A stretch of DNA of 47,188 nt from Planctomycetota bacterium (lineage in GTDB: Bacteria > Planctomycetota > Planctomycetia > Pirellulales > Thermoguttaceae), in assembly GCA_030612765.1 (NCBI GenBank), contig JAUWNG010000012.1, positions 1 through 47,188 on the forward strand. The letters are read 5' to 3'. Position numbers and translations under genes: made by a program. This document shows positions 15,281 to 23,029 of this stretch, piece by piece; the stretch's first letter is position 1, and each line of letters starts with the position of its first letter. The notes beneath the pieces were generated by a model that was not told the DNA's origin, ran no database searches, and worked only from the letters and a program-made list of their open reading frames with translations.

Positions 15281-17073
15281 CTTTTGGCGGGCGTCGCCAA
15301 CAACCTCTGAATAGCCGCCTGGGCCGGCTGCGATTGCAACACAATCAGGCAATCGGAGGGGGCGTCGAAATAGATGTCGGCCTCTCCGCCCACGTCGCTC
15401 CAGGAGACTGGTGCTACCCGGGCCTTCAACTGCTCGGCCAACCGCTCGGCCGAGACCCCCCTGTCCAACCAGGGGCCAATCGGGAGAAACTCCAACTCCA
15501 GCCGCTCTTCGGCGGCCTCTTCCGTGGTCACCTGGATCAATTCATCGCCCACGATCCGGTAGGTCAACCCCAACGGGCGAAGCAACGCGGTCAATGCCTC
15601 GCCAAGCCTCTGCTTCCGAGCCGTCAGAGTCGCTTCCACTTGATCCGAAGTGTCGGCCAGCGCCAGCGAGGCGCGATCGACGAGGACGTCGACGCCGGTC
15701 GCCTGGCTCAGATAGGCAAGTATCCTCGCCAACGGGGCCGGCTCGTGAAAATTGACCGTCACCGGCCGATCGAGCGTCTTGCGCGCCCGATCCGCGCGGG
15801 TTGCCAGCGTGAACAGCCGAGGGTCTTCGCGGCTGCGCAGCGGCAGCCCTCTGGCATTGCGCAACTTCTCGCAAAATATCAATATCCGCCGGTGAACGTC
15901 CCCGGTTTGCACGACCAACAGCGCGTTGCCTTCCGGCTCGATCGATCCTTCTCCGCCGTTGCCGCGCCACGTCCGCGGCGCGACCAGATTGCGAATCATG
16001 GTTGCCAGTTTCTCCAAGGCGGCCTGGTCTTCGCCGGCAAGGTCCGAGACGGTGTAGTGGATTTTTCGCGGCGTTTCGCGGTAATCGGCCGGTGCGGTGA
16101 CGATCAGCCCTCCGCCGTCGATCGCCACGCTCAAGCCGCGTTCGGCGACGGCCGTCCGCAACGCATCGCCGATGGTGGTCGAATCGAGCCGTAGCGTGAT
16201 CCGGTCGCGCGGCGCGACGCCGAGTTGCGCCAGCGCGTCGGCGTCGAGCGTTATAGGGACCGTGCTCATCGACGACAGCAGGTCCATCACGCCGATCAAC
16301 GGTACGTCGTTCAACTCGATTTCCGCCAGCGGATCGGCCAGCCGCGCGGCGACGTCGACCGGCGCCGGCGGCAATTTTCTAATCTCGATCGGCGGCGAAT
16401 CCTCTTCGGCGTCGTTTTCCGCCGCGGGCGGGAACAAAAACGGAGGATCGGCGGCGGCAGGCGCCGACTTCGCCGATGGTTCCGTCGCGGATGGCGACGA
16501 TGGAATTGAAGGGGGTTCGGTCGTCGAAGTAGGTGGTTCGGTGGAATACGGCCCGCTGGTATTTTCGCCCGCGGCCGCGTCGTCGGCTGCATTGTCGGGA
16601 CTTTGAACGCCCCCGGACCGCGGTTCTGGAGGAGACGAAGGTTGTTCGGTGTTGTCCCCCGCGACCGCAGTCGCGGGGCGTTCGGACGTCAAGGCAGCGG
16701 ATTCCGGCGGTGGTTGAGAAGTCGCCAGCAGCGACCACAACCCCCAGACGACCACGGCAACGGCCACGAAGGCCGAACCTCCGAGTATCCATAAGTGTTG
16801 AAACAGCCTGCCGAGCAACGAGTTTGCCGCCGGATCGAGTTCCAACGTCAAGGGCGTTTCGGACACGCGGTCCAGCGAGGGCGGCGCCGTTGAATCGGTC
16901 GGCAGCGGTTCTTGCCCCGGCGACTGGGCGGGCCTCCACCCCTCGGGGGGCACGATGTGGACCATGCTCTCGCACTTAGGGCACTCCAAAATCGTGCCGA
17001 TAGCCGCCTCCGAGCGGACCGCCAGCCGCGCGCGGCAGGTCGTACAGGTGATGGAGAAAATTGCCTTTTCCAC
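15277..17073 (-). CDS. Zinc-ribbon, single-pass membrane protein with secretin-N (STN)-like domains
   Basis: The 598-residue protein from GTG 17073 begins with a zinc ribbon (CTTC at 10-13, CPKC at 31-34). It continues with a linker, a membrane helix (about 93-117, LWILGGSAFVAVAVVVWGLW), a 120-residue Pro/Ser/Glu-rich region, and then two repeats with the STN-type pattern (IELNDVPLIGVMDLLSSMST; later VNFHEPAPLARILAYLSQA) that end in PLGLTYRIVGDELIQV-like strands. STN domains occur in secretins and TonB receptors, but the barrel is missing, so the function is unknown. The layout is familiar from planctomycetes. Residues 132-139 (RPATAVAG) come from an in-frame hairpin repeat, and the stop codon comes from a family E repeat. 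GGCGGA lies before the start. Confidence 0.75.
   Translation of the reverse strand: MEKAIFSITCTTCRARLAVRSEAAIGTILECPKCESMVHIVPPEGWRPAQSPGQEPLPTDSTAPPSLDRVSETPLTLELDPAANSLLGRLFQHLWILGGSAFVAVAVVVWGLWSLLATSQPPPESAALTSERPATAVAGDNTEQPSSPPEPRSGGVQSPDNAADDAAAGENTSGPYSTEPPTSTTEPPSIPSSPSATEPSAKSAPAAADPPFLFPPAAENDAEEDSPPIEIRKLPPAPVDVAARLADPLAEIELNDVPLIGVMDLLSSMSTVPITLDADALAQLGVAPRDRITLRLDSTTIGDALRTAVAERGLSVAIDGGGLIVTAPADYRETPRKIHYTVSDLAGEDQAALEKLATMIRNLVAPRTWRGNGGEGSIEPEGNALLVVQTGDVHRRILIFCEKLRNARGLPLRSREDPRLFTLATRADRARKTLDRPVTVNFHEPAPLARILAYLSQATGVDVLVDRASLALADTSDQVEATLTARKQRLGEALTALLRPLGLTYRIVGDELIQVTTEEAAEERLELEFLPIGPWLDRGVSAERLAEQLKARVAPVSWSDVGGEADIYFDAPSDCLIVLQSQPAQAAIQRLLATPAKR
16656..16680. repeat. 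Hairpin CCCCGCGAC/GTCGCGGGG, in frame in a coding gene
   Basis: The sequence is the same 25 bp as at 12944. On the minus strand it encodes RPATAVAG within the Pro-rich linker of the zinc-ribbon/STN-like protein. Confidence 0.8.
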
Positions 17074-17164
17074 GGTTCCGCCGGCTGAGTATTGGACGCC
17101 CGAGCGATCGCGCTTCCGTCCCAAAGTCAATTGTACGACATCGGCGTGAAAATGTCAGCCTGAC

Positions 17165-17293
17165 AGCCCGTCGAAAAAGGGCGCCACTGCTGGCTTGTCC
17201 AGCAGTGCGGGGAGAAACACACGGGGAAACACTGCTGGACAAGCCAGCAGTGGCGCCCGAACTCTCTAAAACCGACTTTTTCAACGGGCTGCT
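17165..17293. repeat. Family A palindromic repeat, copy 2
   Basis: AGCCCGTCGAAAAAGGGCGCC opens and ACTTTTTCAACGGGCTGCT closes a 129-bp palindrome with CACTGCTGGCTTGTCC inner arms. It lies between the divergent STN-like and HPPK-kinase genes, in the gene-free region 17074-17478, and is inverted relative to copy 1. No promoter could be defined there with confidence. Confidence 0.88.
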
Positions 17294-17478
17294 AAACTCA
17301 ACATGAATCCGCAACTTCCAAGGGTATCTTGACAAATTCGTCGTCTGCCGGAGAATGGCCGATGTCGAAGGCTTTGGGGAGCGCAAACGTAGGGAACGAC
17401 AGTCGGCGGCGAACGGTCGCGGCCGGGACGGCCCCCCCAAAGCTTTCGTCTTTTCAACCATTCTTTCTCGGAACAACA

Positions 17479-18522
17479 ATGCCCGCCTGCCTGATCGGTC
17501 TGGGATCGAACCAAGGAAACCGACGGGAGATTCTTGAGGCGGCGGTTGCTCGGCTGGCCGAACATCCGCGGATCGAACTGCTCGCCCGCGGCACGTGGCA
17601 CGAAACCTCCTCGATCGGCGGGCCGGCGGGACAGCCGCGTTTTCTCAACGGCGCGCTGAAGTTGGAAACCGCGCTCGCGCCGCACGAATTGTTCGAGTGC
17701 TTGCGGCAAATCGAAATCCAACTCGGCCGGCGGCGCGAGGAACATTGGGGACCGAGGACCATCGACCTCGACTTGCTATTGTACGATGAGCAGGTGCTGG
17801 ATACTCCCGCGTTGACGCTGCCGCATCCGCGGATGGCCTGGCGGCGGTTCGTGCTCGAGCCGGCAGCCGAAGTTGCCGGCGAGATGGTCCATCCGACGAT
17901 TCACTGGAGCATTGCCCGGCTGCTGGAACACTTGAATACGTCTCCGCCATACGTGGCCGTCACCGGTGGAATCGCTTCCGGCAAGTCGCGTCTGGCCGAA
18001 CGGTTGGCGGCGGAGTTGCCCGCCCGGACGATCGAGGAGCGGCCCAACTGGACGCGGCTGGAATCGTTTTACGCCGATCCGGCCGGCCAAGGTTGGGAAA
18101 CGGAGTTGGAGTTTCTCGACCAACGCGCCGGGCTGCTACGCACCAACGCGGCCGACTGGGCGGGGGATCGTTGGACGGTGAGCGATTTCTGGTTCGACCA
18201 ATCGGCGGCCTTCGCCAGGGCATGGTTGCCGGAAGAACGGATCGGCGACTACATGGAACGCCACGAGCGATTGCGGCCGACCGTCGCGCGGCCGAGGCTG
18301 ATCGTGCTCTTGGACGCCCCGGCGGAAACATTGTTGGCCCGCGTGCGGGGCCGAGGACGAAGTTGTGAGCGGCGTTTGACGGTCGAGCAATTGGAACGGA
18401 TTCGCCGCGAGGTGGCCGAGCAAGCCGGCCGGCCGGGGCTGGGGCCGGTGCTTCGCTTCCAGAGCGACGACCAGGAAACGATTTTCGCCGAAGTGCTGGC
18501 GGCGGCGCGGGGAACCGTGTAG
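17479..18522 (+). CDS. folK: HPPK-deoxynucleoside kinase fusion protein
   Basis: The 347-residue protein joins two enzymes. Residues 1-150 are 6-hydroxymethyl-7,8-dihydropterin pyrophosphokinase (folate synthesis): CLIGLGSNQGNRREIL, then HWGPRTIDLDLLLYDEQVL (89-107) and LPHPRMAWRRFVLEPAAEV. Residues 157-347 are a deoxynucleoside kinase-like P-loop domain: VAVTGGIASGKSRLAERLA (Walker A 163-170), SDFWFDQS, and an Arg-rich lid RVRGRGRSCERRL (288-300). HPPK is usually about 160 residues and stands alone. The ATG at 17479 starts exactly at the HPPK fold. The stop codon TAG is the TAG of a GTAGGGTGGG repeat. panC follows 109 bp later; both serve cofactor supply. Confidence 0.9.
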   Translation: MPACLIGLGSNQGNRREILEAAVARLAEHPRIELLARGTWHETSSIGGPAGQPRFLNGALKLETALAPHELFECLRQIEIQLGRRREEHWGPRTIDLDLLLYDEQVLDTPALTLPHPRMAWRRFVLEPAAEVAGEMVHPTIHWSIARLLEHLNTSPPYVAVTGGIASGKSRLAERLAAELPARTIEERPNWTRLESFYADPAGQGWETELEFLDQRAGLLRTNAADWAGDRWTVSDFWFDQSAAFARAWLPEERIGDYMERHERLRPTVARPRLIVLLDAPAETLLARVRGRGRSCERRLTVEQLERIRREVAEQAGRPGLGPVLRFQSDDQETIFAEVLAAARGTV

Positions 18523-18600
18523 GGTGGGTCAAGCGAAGCGCAGCCCCACCAACAGCGGGAAAAACGTGGTGGGGCTGCGCTTTGCTTGACCCACCCTACT
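18519..18600. repeat. Family D repeat (GTAGGGTGGGTC...GACCCACCCTAC), copy 1
   Basis: GTAGGGTGGGTCAAGCGAAG starts at 18519 and its inverted partner ends CTTGACCCACCCTAC near 18599. Each half folds by GGTGGG/CCCACC pairing. The TAG at 18520-18522 ends the folK fusion gene. Other copies are at 32119, 36874 (interrupted) and 43203. Confidence 0.9.
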
Positions 18601-18631
18601 TCCCGCAATGGAAACAGAGTAGGATTGCCAC

Positions 18632-19537
18632 ATGCAACGACGCGACACGCCAAAACTCGTCGATACGGTTGCCCGGTTGCGGGAAGAAATCGGCGCCGCG
18701 CGCCGCGGGAAACGGGCAATCGGGTTCGTGCCGACGATGGGCGCGCTGCACGAAGGACACCTCAGTCTGGTCCGCGCCGCTCGGGCCGAATGCGATTACA
18801 CCGTGGTTTCGATATTCGTCAACCCCAGCCAGTTCGGTCCCGGTGAGGATTTCTCCAAATATCCGCGCACGCTGGAAGCGGACCTCGATCTGCTTGCCGG
18901 TTGCGGCGTGGATTTGGCGTTTGTTCCGGCCGGCGAGGAAGTGTATCGGCCGGGGCACGACACCTGGGTCGACCTCGGCGCGGCGGCCGAGCCGCTGGAT
19001 GGTCAATGCCGGCCGGGACATTTCCGCGGCGTGGCCACCGCCGTCCTGAAACTGCTGAACATGGTCCAACCAGACGCGGCCTATTTCGGGCAAAAGGATT
19101 ATCAACAGGCATTGGTGATTCGGCGGATGGCGGCCGACCTGGACCTGCCGACGAAGATTCGCGTCTGTCCGATAGTGCGCGAGCCGGACGGGCTTGCCAT
19201 GAGTTCCCGAAATCGCTATCTTACCCCCGCCGCGCGGCAGAAGGCAATAGTGCTGTGGAAGAGCTTGCAATTGGCCGGCGAGTTGGTCGAGCAGGGCGAG
19301 CGAGACGCAAAAACGATCGCCGCCCGGATGCGCGGGGTGATCGAGACCGCCGAGGATGCTCGGATCGACTACGTCGCGCTGGTCGATCCCGATACGTTGC
19401 TGCCGGTCGAGACCATTGCCGGCGCCACGCTGGCGACCCTGGCGGTGAAGATTGAAAACACGCGGCTGATCGACAACTGTATTCTTCAGTATTTAGCCCC
19501 GGGTGAACACACCCGGGGGATATCCGATTCTGGGTGA
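18632..19537 (+). CDS. panC: Pantothenate synthetase
   Basis: The 301-residue enzyme joins pantoate and beta-alanine with ATP to make pantothenate for coenzyme A. The family motifs are intact: FVPTMGALHEGHLSLVR (32-48, with the HIGH-type HEGH at 40-43), VVSIFVNPSQFGPGEDF (58-74), FGQKDYQQALVIRRM and the KMSKS-like DGLAMSSRNRYL (186-197). The native fold should end near residue 285 (ENTRLIDNCIL); the last 15 residues (from YLAPGEHTRG) are encoded by a family B repeat into which the frame runs. The ATG at 18632 gives the normal N-terminus. Confidence 0.93.
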   Translation: MQRRDTPKLVDTVARLREEIGAARRGKRAIGFVPTMGALHEGHLSLVRAARAECDYTVVSIFVNPSQFGPGEDFSKYPRTLEADLDLLAGCGVDLAFVPAGEEVYRPGHDTWVDLGAAAEPLDGQCRPGHFRGVATAVLKLLNMVQPDAAYFGQKDYQQALVIRRMAADLDLPTKIRVCPIVREPDGLAMSSRNRYLTPAARQKAIVLWKSLQLAGELVEQGERDAKTIAARMRGVIETAEDARIDYVALVDPDTLLPVETIAGATLATLAVKIENTRLIDNCILQYLAPGEHTRGISDSG

Positions 19538-19603
19538 ACACACCCGGGGATGCCGTGTTGAATGAACCCACCTTCCCCGCCGTGTATTCACGGCGGGCTA
19601 AAT
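19491..19603. repeat. Family B repeat, copy 2
   Basis: ATTTAGCCCCGGGTGAACAC at 19491 opens the element and CCCCGCCGTGTATTCACGGC followed by GGGCTAAAT closes it at 19603. A second CCGGGTGAACACACCCGGGG-type arm is inside. Its left part codes the C-terminus of PanC. Confidence 0.85.
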
Positions 19604-19632
19604 GAAAGACTTCCCGAACACCCCCAATAAAA

Positions 19633-20910
19633 ATGCTCCAAACCCTCTTTAACATTCCCGCCGAGATTGCCGGCTGGCCGGCGTTTGGGTTCGGTCTGTT
19701 GTTTGCCTTGTGGGCGGTGGCAAGCGTCGGCCTGTTGGCCTATCTAGCGTGGCGGCAGGGGTTCAACGCCGATACTTGGGGATACGTGCCCATCCTGCTG
19801 CTGATCGGCGCGATCGTCGCCTGGGTGTTGCCGGCGCTGTGCAACGAGCAGGGGCTACCCATCCGTGGATACGGCGTGATGATGCTTCTGGCCGTGGTGT
19901 CGGCCGCGGCCCTGGCCGTCTGGCGAGGAAAACGAGTCGGTATCGAGCCGGATGTGATCTTCTCGCTCGTATTCTGGATGTTGGCGCCGGGCATCATCGG
20001 CGCCCGAGCGTTCTACGTCATCGAGTATTGGCCCGAGTACGCCCGGACATTCACCGAACCGAGTGGCGGACTCGGCGCTTTTCTGGGTGGAGTGGTAAAC
20101 GTCGCCCAAGGCGGGTTGGTGGTCTACGGCGCACTGTTCGGCGGACTGACCGGCCTATTGCTGTTCGTCCGCAAACATCGGCTGCCTCTGCTGGCCGTCT
20201 GCGACCTGATTGCGCCGAGCATTATGCTTGGCTTGGCCGTCGGGCGGATCGGCTGCCTGTTGAACGGCTGCTGTTTCGGCGGCGAGTGCGATCGCGCCTG
20301 GGCGGTCACGTTTCCGCCCAACGCACCGCCGTACCTCGCACAGGTCGAACGCGGCCGAATGTACGGAATGACACTCGGCGACGATCCCCGCTTGGCGCCG
20401 CGGGTGTTGGGCGTCGATCCCGGCTCTCCGGCCGATCGCGCCGGACTGAAGGCGGGAGACAGCCTGGAGGGGATCAACGACTCCGATATTTCGATTACCG
20501 GCCAAGCCTACTGGGCGTTGGCCGATGCTTTTTACGGGCGAAAACCGCTGCTCATCCGGGTCGAAGGCCGGCCGGAGATCAAAGTGCCGGCGGTCGAGCC
20601 TCCGCCGCGCAGTCTGCCGGTGCATCCGACCCAGCTTTACAGTTCCATCAACGCCTTGTTTCTCTGCCTTCTGCTGTTGGCCTGGTCGCCGCTGCGCCGC
20701 CGCGACGGCGAACTGCTGGCGCTGTTGCTCTCGGTCTATCCGGTCACGCGGTTCGTCATGGAGATCATCCGCACCGACGAGTCGGCCGTTTTCGGCACGG
20801 GCATGAGCATCTCGCAGAACGTCAGCCTGCTGTTGCTGCTCTGCGCCGTCGGACTGTGGTTCTACATCCTCCGCCAGCCGCGCGGCTTGGCGTTCTCGTC
20901 CATTGAATGA
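19633..20910 (+). CDS. lgt: Prolipoprotein diacylglyceryl transferase with an inserted PDZ domain
   Basis: This 425-residue membrane enzyme transfers diacylglycerol from phosphatidylglycerol to the lipobox cysteine of prolipoproteins. Lgt motifs are present: GARAFYVIEYWPEYA (123-137), QGGLVVYGALFGGL (159-172), the signature GRIGCLLNGCCFGG (204-217), HPTQLYSSINALF (331-343) and RFVMEIIRTDE (373-383). At least seven hydrophobic segments are seen. Between AVTFPPNAPPY and HPTQLYSS lies an extra segment of about 100 residues, of which 256-313 is a PDZ domain (RVLGVDPGSPADRAGLKAGD, then INDSDISITGQ and PLLIRVEG). Standard Lgt is about 270-290 residues and has only a short periplasmic loop there. 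A tyrosine replaces the histidine of the E. coli YHGG-type motif, as in many Gram-positive enzymes. Confidence 0.93.
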   Translation: MLQTLFNIPAEIAGWPAFGFGLLFALWAVASVGLLAYLAWRQGFNADTWGYVPILLLIGAIVAWVLPALCNEQGLPIRGYGVMMLLAVVSAAALAVWRGKRVGIEPDVIFSLVFWMLAPGIIGARAFYVIEYWPEYARTFTEPSGGLGAFLGGVVNVAQGGLVVYGALFGGLTGLLLFVRKHRLPLLAVCDLIAPSIMLGLAVGRIGCLLNGCCFGGECDRAWAVTFPPNAPPYLAQVERGRMYGMTLGDDPRLAPRVLGVDPGSPADRAGLKAGDSLEGINDSDISITGQAYWALADAFYGRKPLLIRVEGRPEIKVPAVEPPPRSLPVHPTQLYSSINALFLCLLLLAWSPLRRRDGELLALLLSVYPVTRFVMEIIRTDESAVFGTGMSISQNVSLLLLLCAVGLWFYILRQPRGLAFSSIE

Positions 20911-20929
20911 GGGCGTCCGGGATTTATTC

Positions 20930-21018
20930 CATTTAGCCCGCCGTGAATACACGGCGGGGAGTAGTGGTTTCATATCACTCACACATTGCCCCCGGGTGTA
21001 TTCACCCGGGGCTAAATA
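20930..21018. repeat. Family B repeat, copy 3
   Basis: ATTTAGCCCGCCGTGAATAC and its hairpin partner CACGGCGGGG are followed after 38 bp by CCCCGGGTGTATTCACCCGG and GGCTAAAT. It separates the converging lgt and dual-OB genes and may serve as a bidirectional transcript end. Confidence 0.85.
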
Positions 21019-21035
21019 GCTTTTTTACGGAACAA

Positions 21036-21749
21036 TTACCCCAGCGGCCAGATCGGCGTTTCCAGCAGGTGGATGTTGTTCACCTGAAGCCAGTGCAAGT
21101 ACGGAGCGTCGTCGCACGTGCGGAACTTGCGGGTCAATCCCACGCCGAGTATCACGCCCCGCGACTGTTCGATCCCTCGGGCCACGGCGCGGACGCGGGC
21201 AGCGTCGGCCGTGGCGTGGTCGTCGCCGTACAACCGCAGGTCGGTCACGCCGGCGTCGGCCTCGATCTCGCCGTCGCGGAGTCTCATGCGCACTTGCGGC
21301 TTTCCGTTTCGTTTTTGGGCGATGTATAAATCGGGCGGCGTCGCGGGCCGCAAGAAACCCAACGAAGCGGTCCCCCGCCCCAACTCGGTCCCGTAACGGT
21401 TTCTTCCCGCCTCGTGCAACTCCACGCCGAAAATCTTCCGCAAGCTCGGCTGCTGAAGCTCCTCCAACATTCCCCAAAACTCGTGTGCGGCGGCCGGCCG
21501 ATCGACCTTCACCTGCGACGGAACGAACACGTAGTCCTCGACGTGCGGCGCCTCGGGCACGGGCCGCGGCCGGCCAAGATCGACCACCCACGACATCTCG
21601 AACGGTCCATCGTAGCGGGCCAGCAGGTAAAACGGCAGCATCTCAGCGGCCAACATGGGACGGACGTGCCGCCGCGTTTCCAGATCAACGCCCGCCACGC
21701 AGATATGTCCGCCGTGCATACGTGTCAGGTGATTGATAAGAATCCGCAT
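21036..21749 (-). CDS. Dual OB-fold-like protein next to DUF488 genes
   Basis: The 237-residue protein starts MRILINHLTRMHGGHICVAG, with the early RMxGGHICVAGVD strand and ETRRHVRPML typical of what I remember as the dual-OB (DuOB) domain, a family of unknown function frequently linked to DUF488. Further strands are HEFWGMLEELQQPSLRKIFG and PQVRMRLRDGE, and the end is LHWLQVNNIHLLETPIWPLG. No transmembrane part or catalytic motif is seen. It lies 104 bp downstream of two DUF488 genes on the same strand, separated by a diverged family B palindrome, and is likely part of the same unit. Confidence 0.65.
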   Translation of the reverse strand: MRILINHLTRMHGGHICVAGVDLETRRHVRPMLAAEMLPFYLLARYDGPFEMSWVVDLGRPRPVPEAPHVEDYVFVPSQVKVDRPAAAHEFWGMLEELQQPSLRKIFGVELHEAGRNRYGTELGRGTASLGFLRPATPPDLYIAQKRNGKPQVRMRLRDGEIEADAGVTDLRLYGDDHATADAARVRAVARGIEQSRGVILGVGLTRKFRTCDDAPYLHWLQVNNIHLLETPIWPLG

Positions 21750-21759
21750 GGCGGCATTT

Positions 21760-21841
21760 GTTTAGCCCCGGCGTCCACGCCGGGGGCGCTTCGCGGCGAC
21801 AAACAGATCGTTGATTCCCGGCGTGGACACCGGGGCTAAAC
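21760..21841. repeat. Diverged family B repeat (TTTAGCCCCGGCGTCCACGC)
   Basis: TTTAGCCCCGGCGTCCACGC opens at about 21761 and GGCGTGGACACCGGGGCTAAA closes at 21840. The hairpin core differs from copies 1-3 (GGCGTCC instead of GCCGTGAATAC), so it is a sister family sharing the TTTAGCCCC end. Confidence 0.8.
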
Positions 21842-21853
21842 AAGCGGCATTTT

Positions 21854-22291
21854 TCACAAATGGATGATCCTCACGTCGCCCCATTTCGCGGCCAGATATT
21901 CGGCCGCCAACCGCCGATGGCAACACTCGGGAGTCGGCTCGCTGCACATCAACGCGACCGGCACGTCGAACAGGCGGCGGTCGATCGACGTCTCGACGGC
22001 CCGCTCGGTCAGCAGGTCGAGGAAGCGGGTTTCGTACTCCTCCCAGGGCATCCGCTTCTTTTTGTAGGCGTCGAGGATTTCCTTGGTCGGGGCCAACGTC
22101 GGCTCGTGACGATAATCGGCCTGGCGGATTTCGCGGAGGAAGAAGCGCAGATCGTCCCGTTTGGCGAAGCCGGCCAACTGGGAGGTGTTGTTCAGCCGCA
22201 CGTCGATCAGTCGCTGAATTCCAGCCCCTCGCAGGGCGTCGAAGAATTCGGCGGCGCTTTTTTGGGTGAAACCGATTGTGTGGATTTCCAC
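21854..22291 (-). CDS. DUF488 family protein (downstream copy)
   Basis: The 145-residue product from GTG 22291 begins VEIHTIGFTQKSAAEFFDAL and has the DUF488 hallmarks: IDVRLNN after the first helix, KRDDLRFFLREI, and CSEPTPECCHRRLAAEYLA near the C-terminus with paired cysteines and the CHR motif. Function of DUF488 is unknown; the conserved Cys/His/Arg suggest a catalytic pocket. GAGGAG stands eight bases before the GTG, which lies 85 bp inside the preceding DUF488 gene, so translation is tightly linked. Confidence 0.82.
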   Translation of the reverse strand: MEIHTIGFTQKSAAEFFDALRGAGIQRLIDVRLNNTSQLAGFAKRDDLRFFLREIRQADYRHEPTLAPTKEILDAYKKKRMPWEEYETRFLDLLTERAVETSIDRRLFDVPVALMCSEPTPECCHRRLAAEYLAAKWGDVRIIHL

Positions 22292-22845
22292 TCGCCGGTC
22301 TCCTCGGTCTCGAAAAGGTTTAGTTGCCCCTTGGATTTCCGGAACCGTTGCTCGGCGGCTAGTTGTTCCTCGCTTTGGATTCGGCCGTCGCCGCGGATGT
22401 GCATAATGCACACGCGATGCCGTTGCGCCACCCGGCCGACCAGCAGCCGGCGGTGGCAGTCGGTCGGATCCTCCTCGCCGCAGAGGATCGCCACGCGGGC
22501 TTGCCCGGCCTCGTCGAGCAACTGCTCGATTGCCTGGCGGAAGCCGGGTGATTCGGCCACCCGGCCGTAGAGCACGTGCCCGGCGTCGTCGTAACAGGTC
22601 GGATCGTCGACGCGCCCTCCCAGCCGATCGCCGAGAAAGCGATATTCGATCGCCCGATCGCGCAATGCCGGCCGGATCGTTTCTCGATTGAACTGCGAGG
22701 CGTAACGCGAATAGGGACTCGAGCGGACGTCGGCCAACACCTCGACCCGATGCCGCGTCAACAGGTCGAGAAACACCTCGAGCGGGTGATTGGAGTGCCC
22801 GATCGTCCAGAGCATGCCTGCCGAGTTGGATGACGCGGATGGCAT
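22207..22845 (-). CDS. DUF488 family protein (upstream copy)
   Basis: The 212-residue protein shows DUF488 motifs: LWTIGHSNHPLEVFLDLL, VLADVRSSPYSRYASQFNRE (a classical DUF488 block), and AILCGEEDPTDCHRRLLVGR near residue 140. Its C-terminal 50 residues are charged and disordered-like and overlap the next DUF488 gene by 85 bp. The ATG at 22845 is chosen; the ATG at 22815 (MLWTIGHSN) is equally possible because neither has a strong ribosome-binding site. The two DUF488 proteins are only distantly alike, so this is an old pair and not a recent duplication. Confidence 0.82.
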   Translation of the reverse strand: MPSASSNSAGMLWTIGHSNHPLEVFLDLLTRHRVEVLADVRSSPYSRYASQFNRETIRPALRDRAIEYRFLGDRLGGRVDDPTCYDDAGHVLYGRVAESPGFRQAIEQLLDEAGQARVAILCGEEDPTDCHRRLLVGRVAQRHRVCIMHIRGDGRIQSEEQLAAEQRFRKSKGQLNLFETEETGEWKSTQSVSPKKAPPNSSTPCEGLEFSD

Positions 22846-22883
22846 GATAAGGGCCAAGAAAGAAATGAGTTGTTTGTTTGCAT

Positions 22884-22942
22884 GTAGGACGGATTTCCTA
22901 ATCCGTCCGGTATCCAGGGACGGACAAGGAAGTCCATCCTAC
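22884..22942. repeat. Family C repeat (GTAGGACGGATT...CCATCCTAC), copy 1
   Basis: GTAGGACGGATTTCCTAATC forms a hairpin GGACGGATT-TCCT-AATCCGTCC next to GTAG; the inverted partner GGACAAGGAAGTCCATCCTAC closes the pair at 22942. Further copies are at 27991, 30016 and 43159. Confidence 0.88.
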
Positions 22943-23029
22943 AAGAATCGCATATATTTTGCATGGCCCCGAAGCAGCCAAGTAAAAAACGAAGAAAAAA
23001 CCGCGGTTTCAAGCCGGGCAACCTCCACG

